Shown here: positions 1 through 5,391 of the stretch, piece by piece
Position numbering within the stretch: the stretch's first letter is position 1
Layout: every line of letters begins with the position of its first letter
Source of the DNA: Spirochaetales bacterium
GTDB taxonomy: Bacteria; Spirochaetota; Spirochaetia; Sphaerochaetales; Sphaerochaetaceae
Reading direction: 5' to 3'
Length of the DNA stretch: 5,391 nt
Assembly: GCA_017475725.1 (NCBI GenBank)
Contig: JAFVFA010000008.1
Span: forward strand, 1-5,391
The notes under the pieces: generated by a model
What the model saw: only the letters and a program-made list of their open reading frames with translations
Told to the model about the DNA's origin: nothing
Database searches by the model: none
Position numbers and translations under genes: made by a program

Positions 1-188
1 AGCCCCATCGCGGACCAGAGGTCCGGGCGGTTCGTGTCGTTCAGCTCGATCTTGAAGACCCCGTTCTCGGTGTCATGCTCGTCAAGCTCCGCCTTTGCGC
101 GGGGGAAGACCTGCTCAAGCTCATCATCCGTATACTTGCGACCGAGAAGGTCGAAAAGAAGTTTCTCTTTGGTTTCAAACTTAGGCAT
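1..188 (-). CDS. pheT: Phenylalanyl-tRNA synthetase beta subunit, N-terminal part (runs off the window)
   Basis: Only the first 62 codons are present; the gene continues past base 1. PheT pairs with PheS in the cytoplasmic alpha2-beta2 enzyme that charges tRNA-Phe; the beta subunit carries tRNA recognition and editing domains. The visible protein begins MPKFETKEKLL and includes the signature IELNDTNRPDLWS at about residues 47-59, which marks the archaeal/spirochaete type of PheT rather than the usual bacterial type with an N-terminal tRNA-binding (EMAP-like) domain. The ATG at 186-188 shares one base with the pheS stop (TGATG) and follows a strong Shine-Dalgarno six bases upstream, so the start is well supported. 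Co-transcription and coupled translation with pheS are expected. Identity is firm; nothing can be said about the missing editing domain. Confidence 0.93.
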   Translation of the reverse strand, partial: MPKFETKEKLLFDLLGRKYTDDELEQVFPRAKAELDEHDTENGVFKIELNDTNRPDLWSAMG

Positions 189-1726
189 CAGTTACCCCTC
201 CTTGTTCTGACGGAGTCAATGTTCGGAGAGAACAGATCCCTTATGTCATTGATTCCAAGGTGCATCATGGCCATTCTGTCTATTCCAAGACCCCAAGCCA
301 GGACGGGCTCGTCTATTCCGAGTGATTTGGTGACCTCCGGACGGAAGATTCCGGAGCCGCCCATCTCGAACCATCCGAGCACAGGATGCTTGATGTGGAT
401 CTCGATGGAAGGCTCTGTGAACGGGAAGTAGCCGGGTACGTACTTGAAGTCAGTGGCGCCTGCGACCTCGACCGCGAACATCTTGAGCAGACCAAGAAGG
501 TCCTTCAGGTTGGCCTCCTTGCCTATGACGATTCCCTCTGTCTGGTAGAAGTCTGCGCCGTGCTTGGCATCGACCTCATCGAACCTGAAGCAGCGGACTA
601 TTCCGAAGTACTTTCCGGGAACCTTGGCCTTTGTCAGCTGATGGGCTGAGAGGACCGTTCCCTGGCTGCGGAGGATCTGGCGTCTTGTGAACTCGTGGTC
701 GAACTTGTACTGCCAGCCGCGGGAACCGGTGTTTCCGCCGTTCTCATGTGTGTTGGCGACGTTGGTGAGCCAAGGCTCCTCTATCTCCTTGCAGTGTCTG
801 GGCTCCTTGACGTAGTAGACGTCATGGATGTCACGTGCGCTGTGGAACTGCGGCATGAAGAGAGCGTCTCCATTCCAGAACTCGTTCTCCACCAGCGGTC
901 CGTCGAACTCCTCGAATCCGAGTGAGGTGAGCTTGTCCTTGACCCACTGGATGTAGTTGGCATATGGGTTGTGGCGGCCGGGGATCAGGCGCTGGACAGG
1001 TGCGTCAAGTCCGTAGGGTCTGAATGTGGCGGTCTTCCATGAGCCTGATGCCAGGATCTGCGGTGTGAGGACCCCGATCTCCTCTCCGGTTATGTTGGCC
1101 TCGAGAAGTGCCTTCTTGGCCTCTTCGCCGACCTCAGTCATCTGATAGGTGATCTCCTCGCGCTCGGTCATCTTGTAGGGTGATCCTGCTGCTCCGCGCT
1201 TCTTGGAGACTCTGCCCATGAGGGCTTTCTCGCGCTCGGTCATTTCGGTCTCGTCTATAGGTCCGTTGAGACCCTTCTTGAGGAGCTCGGCAGTCTCTGT
1301 GACGTCTGCCGGAAGCGCATCGCTCTTGACGAAGGCCTTGTTCTCCGCGTTCATTCCGCAGGTGCCGGCCTTTGAGAGGCTTCCGTATGCCGATCCGATG
1401 TCGCTCTTCTCGAGGGCGAGCTTCTCGGCGATTTCAGGCAGTGAAAGCGGCTCGCCGTTCTTGAGAAGGTTGAAGATCCTCTGTGCCGGCGTTCCCTCCT
1501 GGGCCTGTGCGCGGCCGAGGTCGGTGAGCTCGTATGTGACGATGGTCCTCCTGCTTGTCTCCTTAAGGCATCCCTTTGCGGAAAGCCAGCTGAATGCCTG
1601 GTTGCACTGACCGATCTTGTAGTCCAGTTCCTTTACGATTCTATCTGCTGTGATGTCCTGCCCTGCAGACACATGTCTGAGGAGCTTTACTTCCAGCGGG
1701 TGAAAGCTCTTTACGTTGATGTCCAT
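188..1726 (-). CDS. pheS: Phenylalanyl-tRNA synthetase alpha subunit, archaeal/spirochaete type
   Basis: This is the catalytic subunit of phenylalanyl-tRNA synthetase: it activates phenylalanine with ATP and charges tRNA-Phe as part of the alpha2-beta2 enzyme. It has 512 residues, the long form of the family. Residues 1-210 look like a chain of winged-helix segments (HPLEVKLL at 9-16, QAFSWLSAKG at 43-52), typical of the archaeal/eukaryotic alpha subunit. The class II catalytic core follows: the motif 1 region at about 250-280, motif 2 FRFDEVDAKHG at 380-390 continuing into FYQTEG at 393-398, a phenylalanine-pocket segment FTEPSIEIH at 436-444, EMGGSGIFRPEV at 454-465, and motif 3 GLGIDRMAM at 479-487. 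All core motifs look intact. The ATG at 1724-1726 follows GGTGG by four bases. The gene ends in TGA overlapping pheT. Archaeal-type PheRS is known in spirochaetes, so this does not by itself indicate an archaeon. Confidence 0.97.
   Translation of the reverse strand: MDINVKSFHPLEVKLLRHVSAGQDITADRIVKELDYKIGQCNQAFSWLSAKGCLKETSRRTIVTYELTDLGRAQAQEGTPAQRIFNLLKNGEPLSLPEIAEKLALEKSDIGSAYGSLSKAGTCGMNAENKAFVKSDALPADVTETAELLKKGLNGPIDETEMTEREKALMGRVSKKRGAAGSPYKMTEREEITYQMTEVGEEAKKALLEANITGEEIGVLTPQILASGSWKTATFRPYGLDAPVQRLIPGRHNPYANYIQWVKDKLTSLGFEEFDGPLVENEFWNGDALFMPQFHSARDIHDVYYVKEPRHCKEIEEPWLTNVANTHENGGNTGSRGWQYKFDHEFTRRQILRSQGTVLSAHQLTKAKVPGKYFGIVRCFRFDEVDAKHGADFYQTEGIVIGKEANLKDLLGLLKMFAVEVAGATDFKYVPGYFPFTEPSIEIHIKHPVLGWFEMGGSGIFRPEVTKSLGIDEPVLAWGLGIDRMAMMHLGINDIRDLFSPNIDSVRTRRGN
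195..202 (-). promoter_or_regulatory. Ribosome binding site of pheT
   Basis: The minus strand reads AGGAGGGG, followed by six bases and the pheT ATG. It lies inside the last codons of pheS and fixes the pheT start. It allows pheT to be translated by new initiation as well as by coupling through the one-base overlap, which suits a 1:1 subunit ratio. Confidence 0.8.
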
Positions 1727-1730
1727 ATTT

Positions 1731-1770
1731 CCACCATTCTATAAGTTAAGTGACCATATCATATATCTAC
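1731..1770 (-). promoter_or_regulatory. Probable pheS promoter and ribosome binding site
   Basis: On the minus strand, TATGAT (1763-1758) matches a bacterial -10 box at five of six positions and would give a leader of roughly 25 bases. The -35 region (TTTTCT at about 1786-1781) is weak. The surrounding GATATATGAT could equally be read as an archaeal TATA box about 26 bases before a start near 1737. GGTGG at 1735-1731, four bases before the ATG, is the likely Shine-Dalgarno. A promoter somewhere here is likely because the upstream feo unit appears to end in T-runs before it. I see no T-box leader or attenuator: the gap is too short. Confidence 0.45.
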
Positions 1771-1824
1771 GGGGAAAAAAAGAAAAGGTATGGGGAGGGG
1801 ACAAGCCTTTACATGCCTTTACGC

Positions 1825-1841
1825 AAAAAAAACGCAAAAAA
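1825..1841 (-). terminator. T-rich tract, likely end of the feo transcript
   Basis: Downstream of the small feo gene the minus strand carries T6 (1841-1836), GCG, then T8 (1832-1825). A third run of seven T lies at 1781-1775. I find no convincing GC hairpin directly before them, so this is not a textbook bacterial intrinsic terminator. T-runs without a hairpin are typical of archaeal ends, or the transcript may end by another route. Just beyond is a 10-base-spaced direct repeat, GCCTTTAC on the plus strand at 1805-1812 and 1815-1822. Confidence 0.35.
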
Positions 1842-1853
1842 GATAAGAGCAGA

Positions 1854-2012
1854 CTATTTCCGTTGTGCCTTTTCACAGGCGCTGCATCCCTCACAGCCGC
1901 AACCGCAGCCGCAGGAGGACTTGCCCCTGCGCCTGCGTCTGTGGATGGAGAGCAGGGCACCGGCCACTGCAAGGGCCACAAGGCCGAGAATCACAAAGTC
2001 CCAGATGTTCAT
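1854..2012 (-). CDS. FeoB-associated Cys-rich membrane protein
   Basis: This is a 52-residue peptide starting MNIWDFVILG. One hydrophobic helix (about residues 5-23) is followed by a five-arginine stretch (25-29) and a cysteine cluster CGCGCGCEGCSAC at 34-46 holding six cysteines. This layout matches the small FeoB-associated Cys-rich membrane proteins encoded directly after feoB in many bacteria. The arginines predict an outside N-terminus and a cytoplasmic Cys tail, which could hold or hand on ferrous iron entering through FeoB; that role is inference, as the family's function is not settled. The ATG at 2010-2012 overlaps the feoAB stop as ATGA, and no good Shine-Dalgarno precedes it, so translation is probably coupled. 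A longer reading of 83 residues is open but would begin inside feoAB and lacks family resemblance. The stop is TAG. Confidence 0.85.
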   Translation of the reverse strand: MNIWDFVILGLVALAVAGALLSIHRRRRRGKSSCGCGCGCEGCSACEKAQRK

Positions 2013-4342
2013 GCCCCGAACCCCAATGCAAGACCGACAAGGTGGAACACCAGAGTCACCACCCAGGCCGTCAGACACTGCCAGAGCACAACTCCTATGG
2101 CCCATTTCCCGCCCAGCTCACGCTTTATTGACGCCACAGCCGCCACACAGGGTGTGTAGAGGAGGCTGAACACCAGCATGGAGACGGCTGTTATGCCGGC
2201 TACAGGGGCTCTGAAAAGCATCTGCATCGTGGACACGACGCTCTCCTTTGCAAGGAAGCCGCTGACCAGAGACGTTATCAGCCTCCAGTCTCCAAGCCCG
2301 ATGGGGCGCATGACCGGAACCAGTAAGCTTGCAATCGTTGCAAGGATGCTGTCCTTCGAGTCGGTGACGAGGTTGAACCTGAAGTTGAAGCTCTTCAGGA
2401 ACCAGACCACAATCGTCGCTATCAGAATGACGGTGAATGCCCTGTGCAGGAAGTCCTTGGTCTTCTCCCAAAGCAGTCTGACCACGTTCTTGGCCTGCGG
2501 CATCCTGTAGTTGGGAAGCTCCATGACGAACGGCACCGCCTCTCCCTTGAACAGAGTCCTCTTGAAGAGCATTGCCACAAGGATCCCCACAAGGATCCCC
2601 AGAAGGTACAGGGCAGTGATCAGAATCCAGCTGATCCGTGGGAATAGGGCGTTGACGAAGAACCCGTAGATCGGGAGCTTCGCCGTGCAGGACATGAACG
2701 GGGTTAAGAGGATGGTCATCTTCCTGTCCCTCTCGCTTGGGAGCGTCCTTGTGGACATGACGGCCGGAACCGTGCAGCCGAAGCCTATGAGCATCGGTAC
2801 TATGCTGCGCCCGGAAAGGCCTATCTTCCTGAGCAGCTTGTCCATCACGAAGGCGACGCGGGCTATGTATCCGCTGTCCTCCAGCAGGGATAGGAAGAAG
2901 AACATTATCACAATCAGGGGCAGGAAGCTCAGAACGCTTCCGACACCCTCGAAGATTCCCTCTATCACAAGGCTCCGGACGGCAGGGTTGACGTTCATCC
3001 TCTCCATGCCTCTGGCCACAACGTCACCAAGTGCTCCGATCCCCATGGCAAGCAGATCCTGGAGGAACGGGCCGATGACGAAGAACGTGAGGAAGAAGAC
3101 CACCCCCATTATCAGGATGAACATTGGGATTGCTGTGAACTTGCCGGTAAGCAGGTTGTCCAGCCTCTGGCTCCTGATCCGCTCCTCGCTCCTTTCGGGC
3201 TTCGTTATGCAGGCGGATGAGACCTTTCTTATGTATGCGTACCTCATGTCAGCCATGGCGGCGTTGCGGTCCATGCCCCTTTCGTTCTCCATCTGGAGGA
3301 CTATGTGCTCAAGCATCTCCTTCTCGTTCGTGTCGAGCTTCAGCTGATCCAGTATCAGGTTGTCCCCGCCGATTATCTTGCTGGCGGCGAACCTTGTGGG
3401 TATTCCGGCTGCGTGGGCATGGTCCTCTATCAGATGGATCACCGCATGCAGGCAGCGATGCACCGCACCGCCGTTGTCATCCGAGCTGCAGAAATCCTGT
3501 CTCAGCGGTCCCTCCTGGTTCCTGGCCACATGCATGGCATGCCTGATCAGCTCGTCCACACCGTGGTTCTTGGAGGCGGAGATTGGGACGACCGGGATTC
3601 CAAGCATGGATTCCATGAGATTGATGTCCACAGAACCGCCATTGCCCTTCATTTCATCCATCATGTTAAGCGCCAGGACCATCGTAATGCCAAGTTCAAG
3701 AAGCTGCATTGTAAGGTAGAGGCTGCGGTCTATGCTCGTCACATCAACTATATTAATAATGCAGTGGGGCTTCTCCTTGAGTATGAAGTCCCTTGATACC
3801 AGCTCCTCGCTGGAGTAGGGGGACATGGAGTATATGCCCGGGAGGTCTGTGACAACGGCGTTCTTCTGGCCGCGTATCATGCCGTCCTTCCTGTCGACCG
3901 TCACGCCCGGGAAGTTTCCAACATGCTTTTTGGAACCTGTCAGATGGTTGAACAGGGTCGTCTTTCCGCTGTTCTGGTTGCCAACCAGGGCGAACCTGAG
4001 CGTTGTGTCCTCGGGAAGTGGGTTTCCGCTTCCCTTCTTATGGTACTTGCCGTCCTCCCCAAGGCCGGGATGGTCGATTCTGGACCTCTCTGAGGGCTTG
4101 GCATTGTCCGTGGCCTTTGCCAATGGCTCGACCTCTATGTTCCTTGCGTCCGACACCCTCAGCGTCAGCTCATAGCCGTGGAGCCTGAACTCCATAGGGT
4201 CTCCCATAGGGGCCAGTTTGATGAGAGTCATCTCAGCTTCGGGGATGATCCCCATGTCCAGAAAATGCTGTCTCAGCGATCCTTCTCCTCCAAGGGAGAT
4301 GACCTTTGCCGTCTGTCCCGGCTTCATGTCGTCAAGTCTCAT
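2009..4342 (-). CDS. feoB: Fused ferrous iron transport protein FeoA-FeoB
   Basis: This is a 777-residue inner-membrane transporter for ferrous iron with a FeoA domain fused to its N-terminus. Residues 1-75 form the FeoA-like SH3 domain (LRQHFLDMGIIPEAEM at 23-38, HGYELTLR at 55-62), followed by a hydrophilic linker to about 112. The FeoB G domain has G1 GNQNSGKT (121-128), the switch I threonine in GVTVD (146-150), G3 DLPG (166-169), G4 NMMD (226-229) and a G5 region near SAS (255-257). A cytosolic helical domain runs to about 400, then a polytopic membrane part with the two Gate motifs GFGCTVPA (520-527) and SCTAKLPIYG (551-560), and LAKESVV at 697-703. All key residues look present. A TTG at 4378 would add 12 residues, but the ATG at 4342 is preferred: GAGGT lies four bases upstream and the FeoA domain starts there. 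The stop overlaps the next gene. Iron-responsive control is likely. Confidence 0.96.
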   Translation of the reverse strand: MRLDDMKPGQTAKVISLGGEGSLRQHFLDMGIIPEAEMTLIKLAPMGDPMEFRLHGYELTLRVSDARNIEVEPLAKATDNAKPSERSRIDHPGLGEDGKYHKKGSGNPLPEDTTLRFALVGNQNSGKTTLFNHLTGSKKHVGNFPGVTVDRKDGMIRGQKNAVVTDLPGIYSMSPYSSEELVSRDFILKEKPHCIINIVDVTSIDRSLYLTMQLLELGITMVLALNMMDEMKGNGGSVDINLMESMLGIPVVPISASKNHGVDELIRHAMHVARNQEGPLRQDFCSSDDNGGAVHRCLHAVIHLIEDHAHAAGIPTRFAASKIIGGDNLILDQLKLDTNEKEMLEHIVLQMENERGMDRNAAMADMRYAYIRKVSSACITKPERSEERIRSQRLDNLLTGKFTAIPMFILIMGVVFFLTFFVIGPFLQDLLAMGIGALGDVVARGMERMNVNPAVRSLVIEGIFEGVGSVLSFLPLIVIMFFFLSLLEDSGYIARVAFVMDKLLRKIGLSGRSIVPMLIGFGCTVPAVMSTRTLPSERDRKMTILLTPFMSCTAKLPIYGFFVNALFPRISWILITALYLLGILVGILVAMLFKRTLFKGEAVPFVMELPNYRMPQAKNVVRLLWEKTKDFLHRAFTVILIATIVVWFLKSFNFRFNLVTDSKDSILATIASLLVPVMRPIGLGDWRLITSLVSGFLAKESVVSTMQMLFRAPVAGITAVSMLVFSLLYTPCVAAVASIKRELGGKWAIGVVLWQCLTAWVVTLVFHLVGLALGFGA
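2577..2600. repeat. Perfect 12-base tandem duplication inside feoAB
   Basis: ACAAGGATCCCC occurs twice back to back on the plus strand. In the protein it encodes the repeated tetrad GILV-GILV (residues 582-589) within a membrane helix. The frame is kept, and the result is a helix segment made of a four-residue repeat. It may be a recent slippage duplication or chance within a low-complexity helix. Confidence 0.85.
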
Positions 4343-4346
4343 GATT

Positions 4347-4351
4347 ACCTC
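4347..4351 (-). promoter_or_regulatory. Ribosome binding site deciding the feoAB start
   Basis: GAGGT on the minus strand ends four bases before the ATG at 4342. It falls inside the longer possible reading frame that begins at TTG 4378, and so argues for the internal ATG as the true start. Confidence 0.65.
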
Positions 4352-4400
4352 GGTATGCGATGGTAGCACAAGAAGCAAAACAATGATAGGTCAGATTGTC

Positions 4401-4420
4401 CATAATGCGCATGCAATATG
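4401..4420. promoter_or_regulatory. Imperfect 20-base palindrome in the feoAB leader, candidate operator
   Basis: The plus strand reads CATA-A-TGC-GCAT-GCA-A-TATG: two seven-base arms of outer pairs around a four-base centre, with 14 of 20 positions symmetric. It lies 58-78 bases before the feoAB start. Its size and symmetry fit a dimeric metal-responsive repressor (Fur or DtxR/MntR class), but no family consensus is matched closely enough to name one. Confidence 0.3.
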
Positions 4421-4444
4421 TCCGTCCAGCTCCTCCACAATAGG

Positions 4445-4480
4445 GGGACATGCATTTCCCGCAATAAATTATCGATTATT
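4445..4480 (-). promoter_or_regulatory. Probable feoAB promoter with overlapping operator-like palindromes
   Basis: On the minus strand GATAAT (4473-4468) is a five-of-six match to a bacterial -10 box; the same AT-rich stretch could act as an archaeal TATA element. I see no good -35. An AT-rich partial palindrome (AATAA...TTATT, 4463-4480) containing GATAAT-type hexamers loosely resembles a Fur box. Just downstream, GGGACATGCATTTCCC (plus strand, 4445-4460) is a 16-base palindrome with 14 symmetric positions. It would sit at the start of transcription, where a repressor would block it. The expected leader is about 100-120 bases. The iron regulation is inferred from the gene downstream. Confidence 0.4.
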
Positions 4481-4517
4481 CTCTTGGATTTTTATTGAAA
4501 GTTTTCCGGAAATGCAT
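4450..4517. repeat. Inverted 10-base arms ATGCATTTCC / GGAAATGCAT across the divergent promoter region
   Basis: ATGCATTTCC at 4450-4459 is matched exactly by its reverse complement GGAAATGCAT at 4508-4517, with 48 bases between. Seen from each gene's own strand, both arms read GGAAATGCAT and lie a short way downstream of an AT-rich TTTATT element (3 bases away on the feoAB side, 10 on the fusA side). This suggests a shared regulator or a shared promoter-proximal element rather than an RNA hairpin. Confidence 0.5.
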
Positions 4518-4550
4518 TAGGTTACTAAGGTTTTTACTGTAAAGGATTTT

Positions 4551-4579
4551 TAGAATTATACATTGAGGTTTTAGGAAAA
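4551..4579 (+). promoter_or_regulatory. Probable fusA promoter end and ribosome binding site
   Basis: TAGAAT at 4551-4556 is a five-of-six match to a -10 box and would start transcription near 4562, leaving a short leader. No convincing -35 lies at the right distance, so a promoter further upstream is also possible (TTGAAA at 4495-4500 is a -35-like hexamer without a good partner). GAGGT at 4565-4569 lies ten bases before the fusA ATG and is the likely Shine-Dalgarno; AGGA at 4573-4576 is too close. Confidence 0.35.
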
Positions 4580-5391
4580 ATGGCAACAGAACTGTCAAAG
4601 ATGAGAAACATCGGAATCAGCGCACATATCGATTCCGGAAAAACGACACTTAGCGAAAGGATTCTCTACTACTGCAACAGGATCCACGCAATCCACGAAG
4701 TCCACGGAAAGGACGGAGTCGGAGCCACCATGGACAGCATGGAACTCGAGAGGGAGAGGGGAATAACCATCGCAAGTGCTGCAACGAGCGTCAACTGGAA
4801 GGGCTATGAGATCAACGTCATAGACACTCCGGGCCACGTTGACTTCACAATTGAGGTTGAAAGGTCTCTGAGGGTCCTTGACGGCGCAATTCTGGTTCTC
4901 TGCTCAGTCGGTGGAGTCCAGAGCCAGAGCATCACAGTCGACAGACAGATGGACCGCTACAAAGTTCCTAGAATCGCATTCATAAACAAGTGTGACCGTG
5001 TAGGTGCCAACCCGTACCGTGTAGTCGGGCAGATGAGGGAGAAGCTCCATCTGAACGCAGTCCTGGTCGAGCTTCCGATCGGTCTCGAGGACAAGCTCCA
5101 GGGTGTCGTTGACCTTGTAGAGATGAAGGCCTACTACTTCGACGCAGGCGAAGACGGAATCGAGCTCAGGGTCGCTGAGATTCCAGCAGACCTCGTCGAC
5201 GAGGCAAACAAGAAGAGAGAGGAGCTTCTCGATACCATCTCCATGAACTCCGAGGAGCTCATGGAAGCAATGCTGATGGAGTAGGAGAATCCAGTCCAGC
5301 TCATCAAGAGGGTAGTCAGATAGGAGACAATCTCTCTTCGCCGCTGCCCAGTCTTCATGGTCTCTGCAGACCAGAACAAGGGCATCCAACC
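4580..5391 (+). CDS. fusA: Elongation factor G, 5' part, interrupted by two in-frame TAG codons (runs off the window)
   Basis: EF-G is the cytoplasmic GTPase that moves tRNA and mRNA through the ribosome after each peptide bond. The visible 270 codons cover its G domain: P-loop AHIDSGKT (15-22), G2 RGIT (60-63), G3 DTPGH (82-86, with the catalytic histidine), G4 NKCD (136-139), a G' insertion with ELPIGLEDKL, and G5 SA at 262-263. HIDSGKT and NKCD point to the bacterial spirochaete/planctomycete-like branch, not archaeal EF-2. Codons 235 (5282-5284) and 248 (5321-5323) are TAG, but EF-G sequence continues in frame (ISLRRCPVFM, then NKGIQ). Conventional reading stops at 234 residues, before G5 and before domains II-V, and would not give a working factor. 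Full-length EF-G is about 690-700 residues. The start is supported by GAGGT upstream. It may be recoded, a pseudogene, or affected by base errors. Identity is sure; the functional state is not. Confidence 0.9.
5282..5323 (+). other. Two in-frame TAG codons within the EF-G reading frame
   Basis: TAG occurs at 5282-5284 and 5321-5323, 13 codons apart, with no frameshift before, between or after. Both are followed by GAGA (shared TAGGAGA). In related EF-Gs the second position is usually lysine (R-K-G-T), and AAG to TAG is a single base change; the first lies in a variable acidic stretch where GAG or AAG are likely ancestors. The neighbouring small feo gene ends in TAG used as an ordinary stop, so full reassignment of TAG here is not supported. 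Confidence 0.9.

Noticed and set aside
1157..1243. 15-base direct repeat CTCGCGCTCGGTCAT at 1157-1171 and 1229-1243
   Set aside because: Both copies lie in frame in pheS and encode MTERE twice in the variable N-terminal part; probably internal protein similarity, not a mobile or regulatory repeat.
1716..2169. Plus-strand open frames of 139-147 codons across the feo/pheS gap
   Set aside because: They run antisense to the FeoB end and the Cys-rich peptide, have repetitive Pro/Arg-rich translations, and lack a ribosome binding site.
2685..3347. 220-codon plus-strand open frame opposite feoAB
   Set aside because: It lies wholly antisense to a clear FeoB membrane domain and its translation shows no family resemblance; a shadow of the minus-strand codon pattern.
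4343..4378. Extended feoAB start at TTG 4378
   Set aside because: It adds 12 residues before the FeoA domain without a ribosome binding site, while GAGGT precedes the ATG at 4342.
4445..4517. Riboswitch or structured RNA in the feoAB/fusA gap
   Set aside because: The inverted arms are split between two divergent leaders and far apart; no known riboswitch core was recognised.
4904..5389. 161-codon minus-strand open frame opposite fusA
   Set aside because: Antisense to strongly conserved EF-G motifs, no recognisable domain, and it has no start context.
1..5391. CRISPR arrays, insertion sequences, tRNA or rRNA genes
   Set aside because: No spaced repeats, transposase-like frames, terminal inverted repeats or cloverleaf sequences were seen on either strand.

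Overview
The window holds parts of three transcription units. It starts inside a phenylalanyl-tRNA synthetase beta gene (pheT) and ends inside an elongation factor G gene (fusA). The source is most likely a bacterium of the spirochaete type, perhaps Treponema-like. Three things point that way. The PheS/PheT pair is of the archaeal/eukaryotic kind that spirochaetes are known to carry. The EF-G is clearly bacterial and resembles the spirochaete/planctomycete/deltaproteobacterial forms. The iron genes are a FeoA-FeoB fusion with a FeoB-associated Cys-rich membrane peptide, a bacterial arrangement common in anaerobes. This assignment rests on remembered family resemblance, not on a search. A pyrrolysine-using archaeon (Methanomassiliicoccales) is the main alternative, but it would need a transferred bacterial EF-G.

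Layout: (1) 1-1726, minus strand: pheS then pheT, joined by a TGATG stop/start overlap, with a good internal Shine-Dalgarno for pheT and a promoter just upstream of pheS. (2) 1727-1853: an intergenic gap holding T-runs (minus strand) that probably end the feo unit, followed by the pheS promoter. (3) 1854-4342, minus strand: a feoAB fusion gene followed, through an ATGA overlap, by a 52-residue FeoB-associated peptide. Together they make a ferrous iron import unit. (4) 4343-4579: a divergent control region of 237 bases with operator-like palindromes and a repeated GGAAATGCAT element facing both ways. (5) 4580-5391, plus strand: the 5' part of fusA.

The most unusual feature is in fusA. Its reading frame is interrupted by two in-frame TAG codons (5282-5284 and 5321-5323), yet recognisable EF-G sequence continues in the same frame to the window edge. 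The G5 guanine-recognition motif lies beyond both TAGs. A product ending at the first TAG would therefore lack part of the GTPase fold and all later domains. Recoding of UAG, a decaying gene, and base errors near a sequence end all remain possible. Substitutions at normally invariant EF-G positions cluster in the same stretch, which favours decay or sequence error over recoding.
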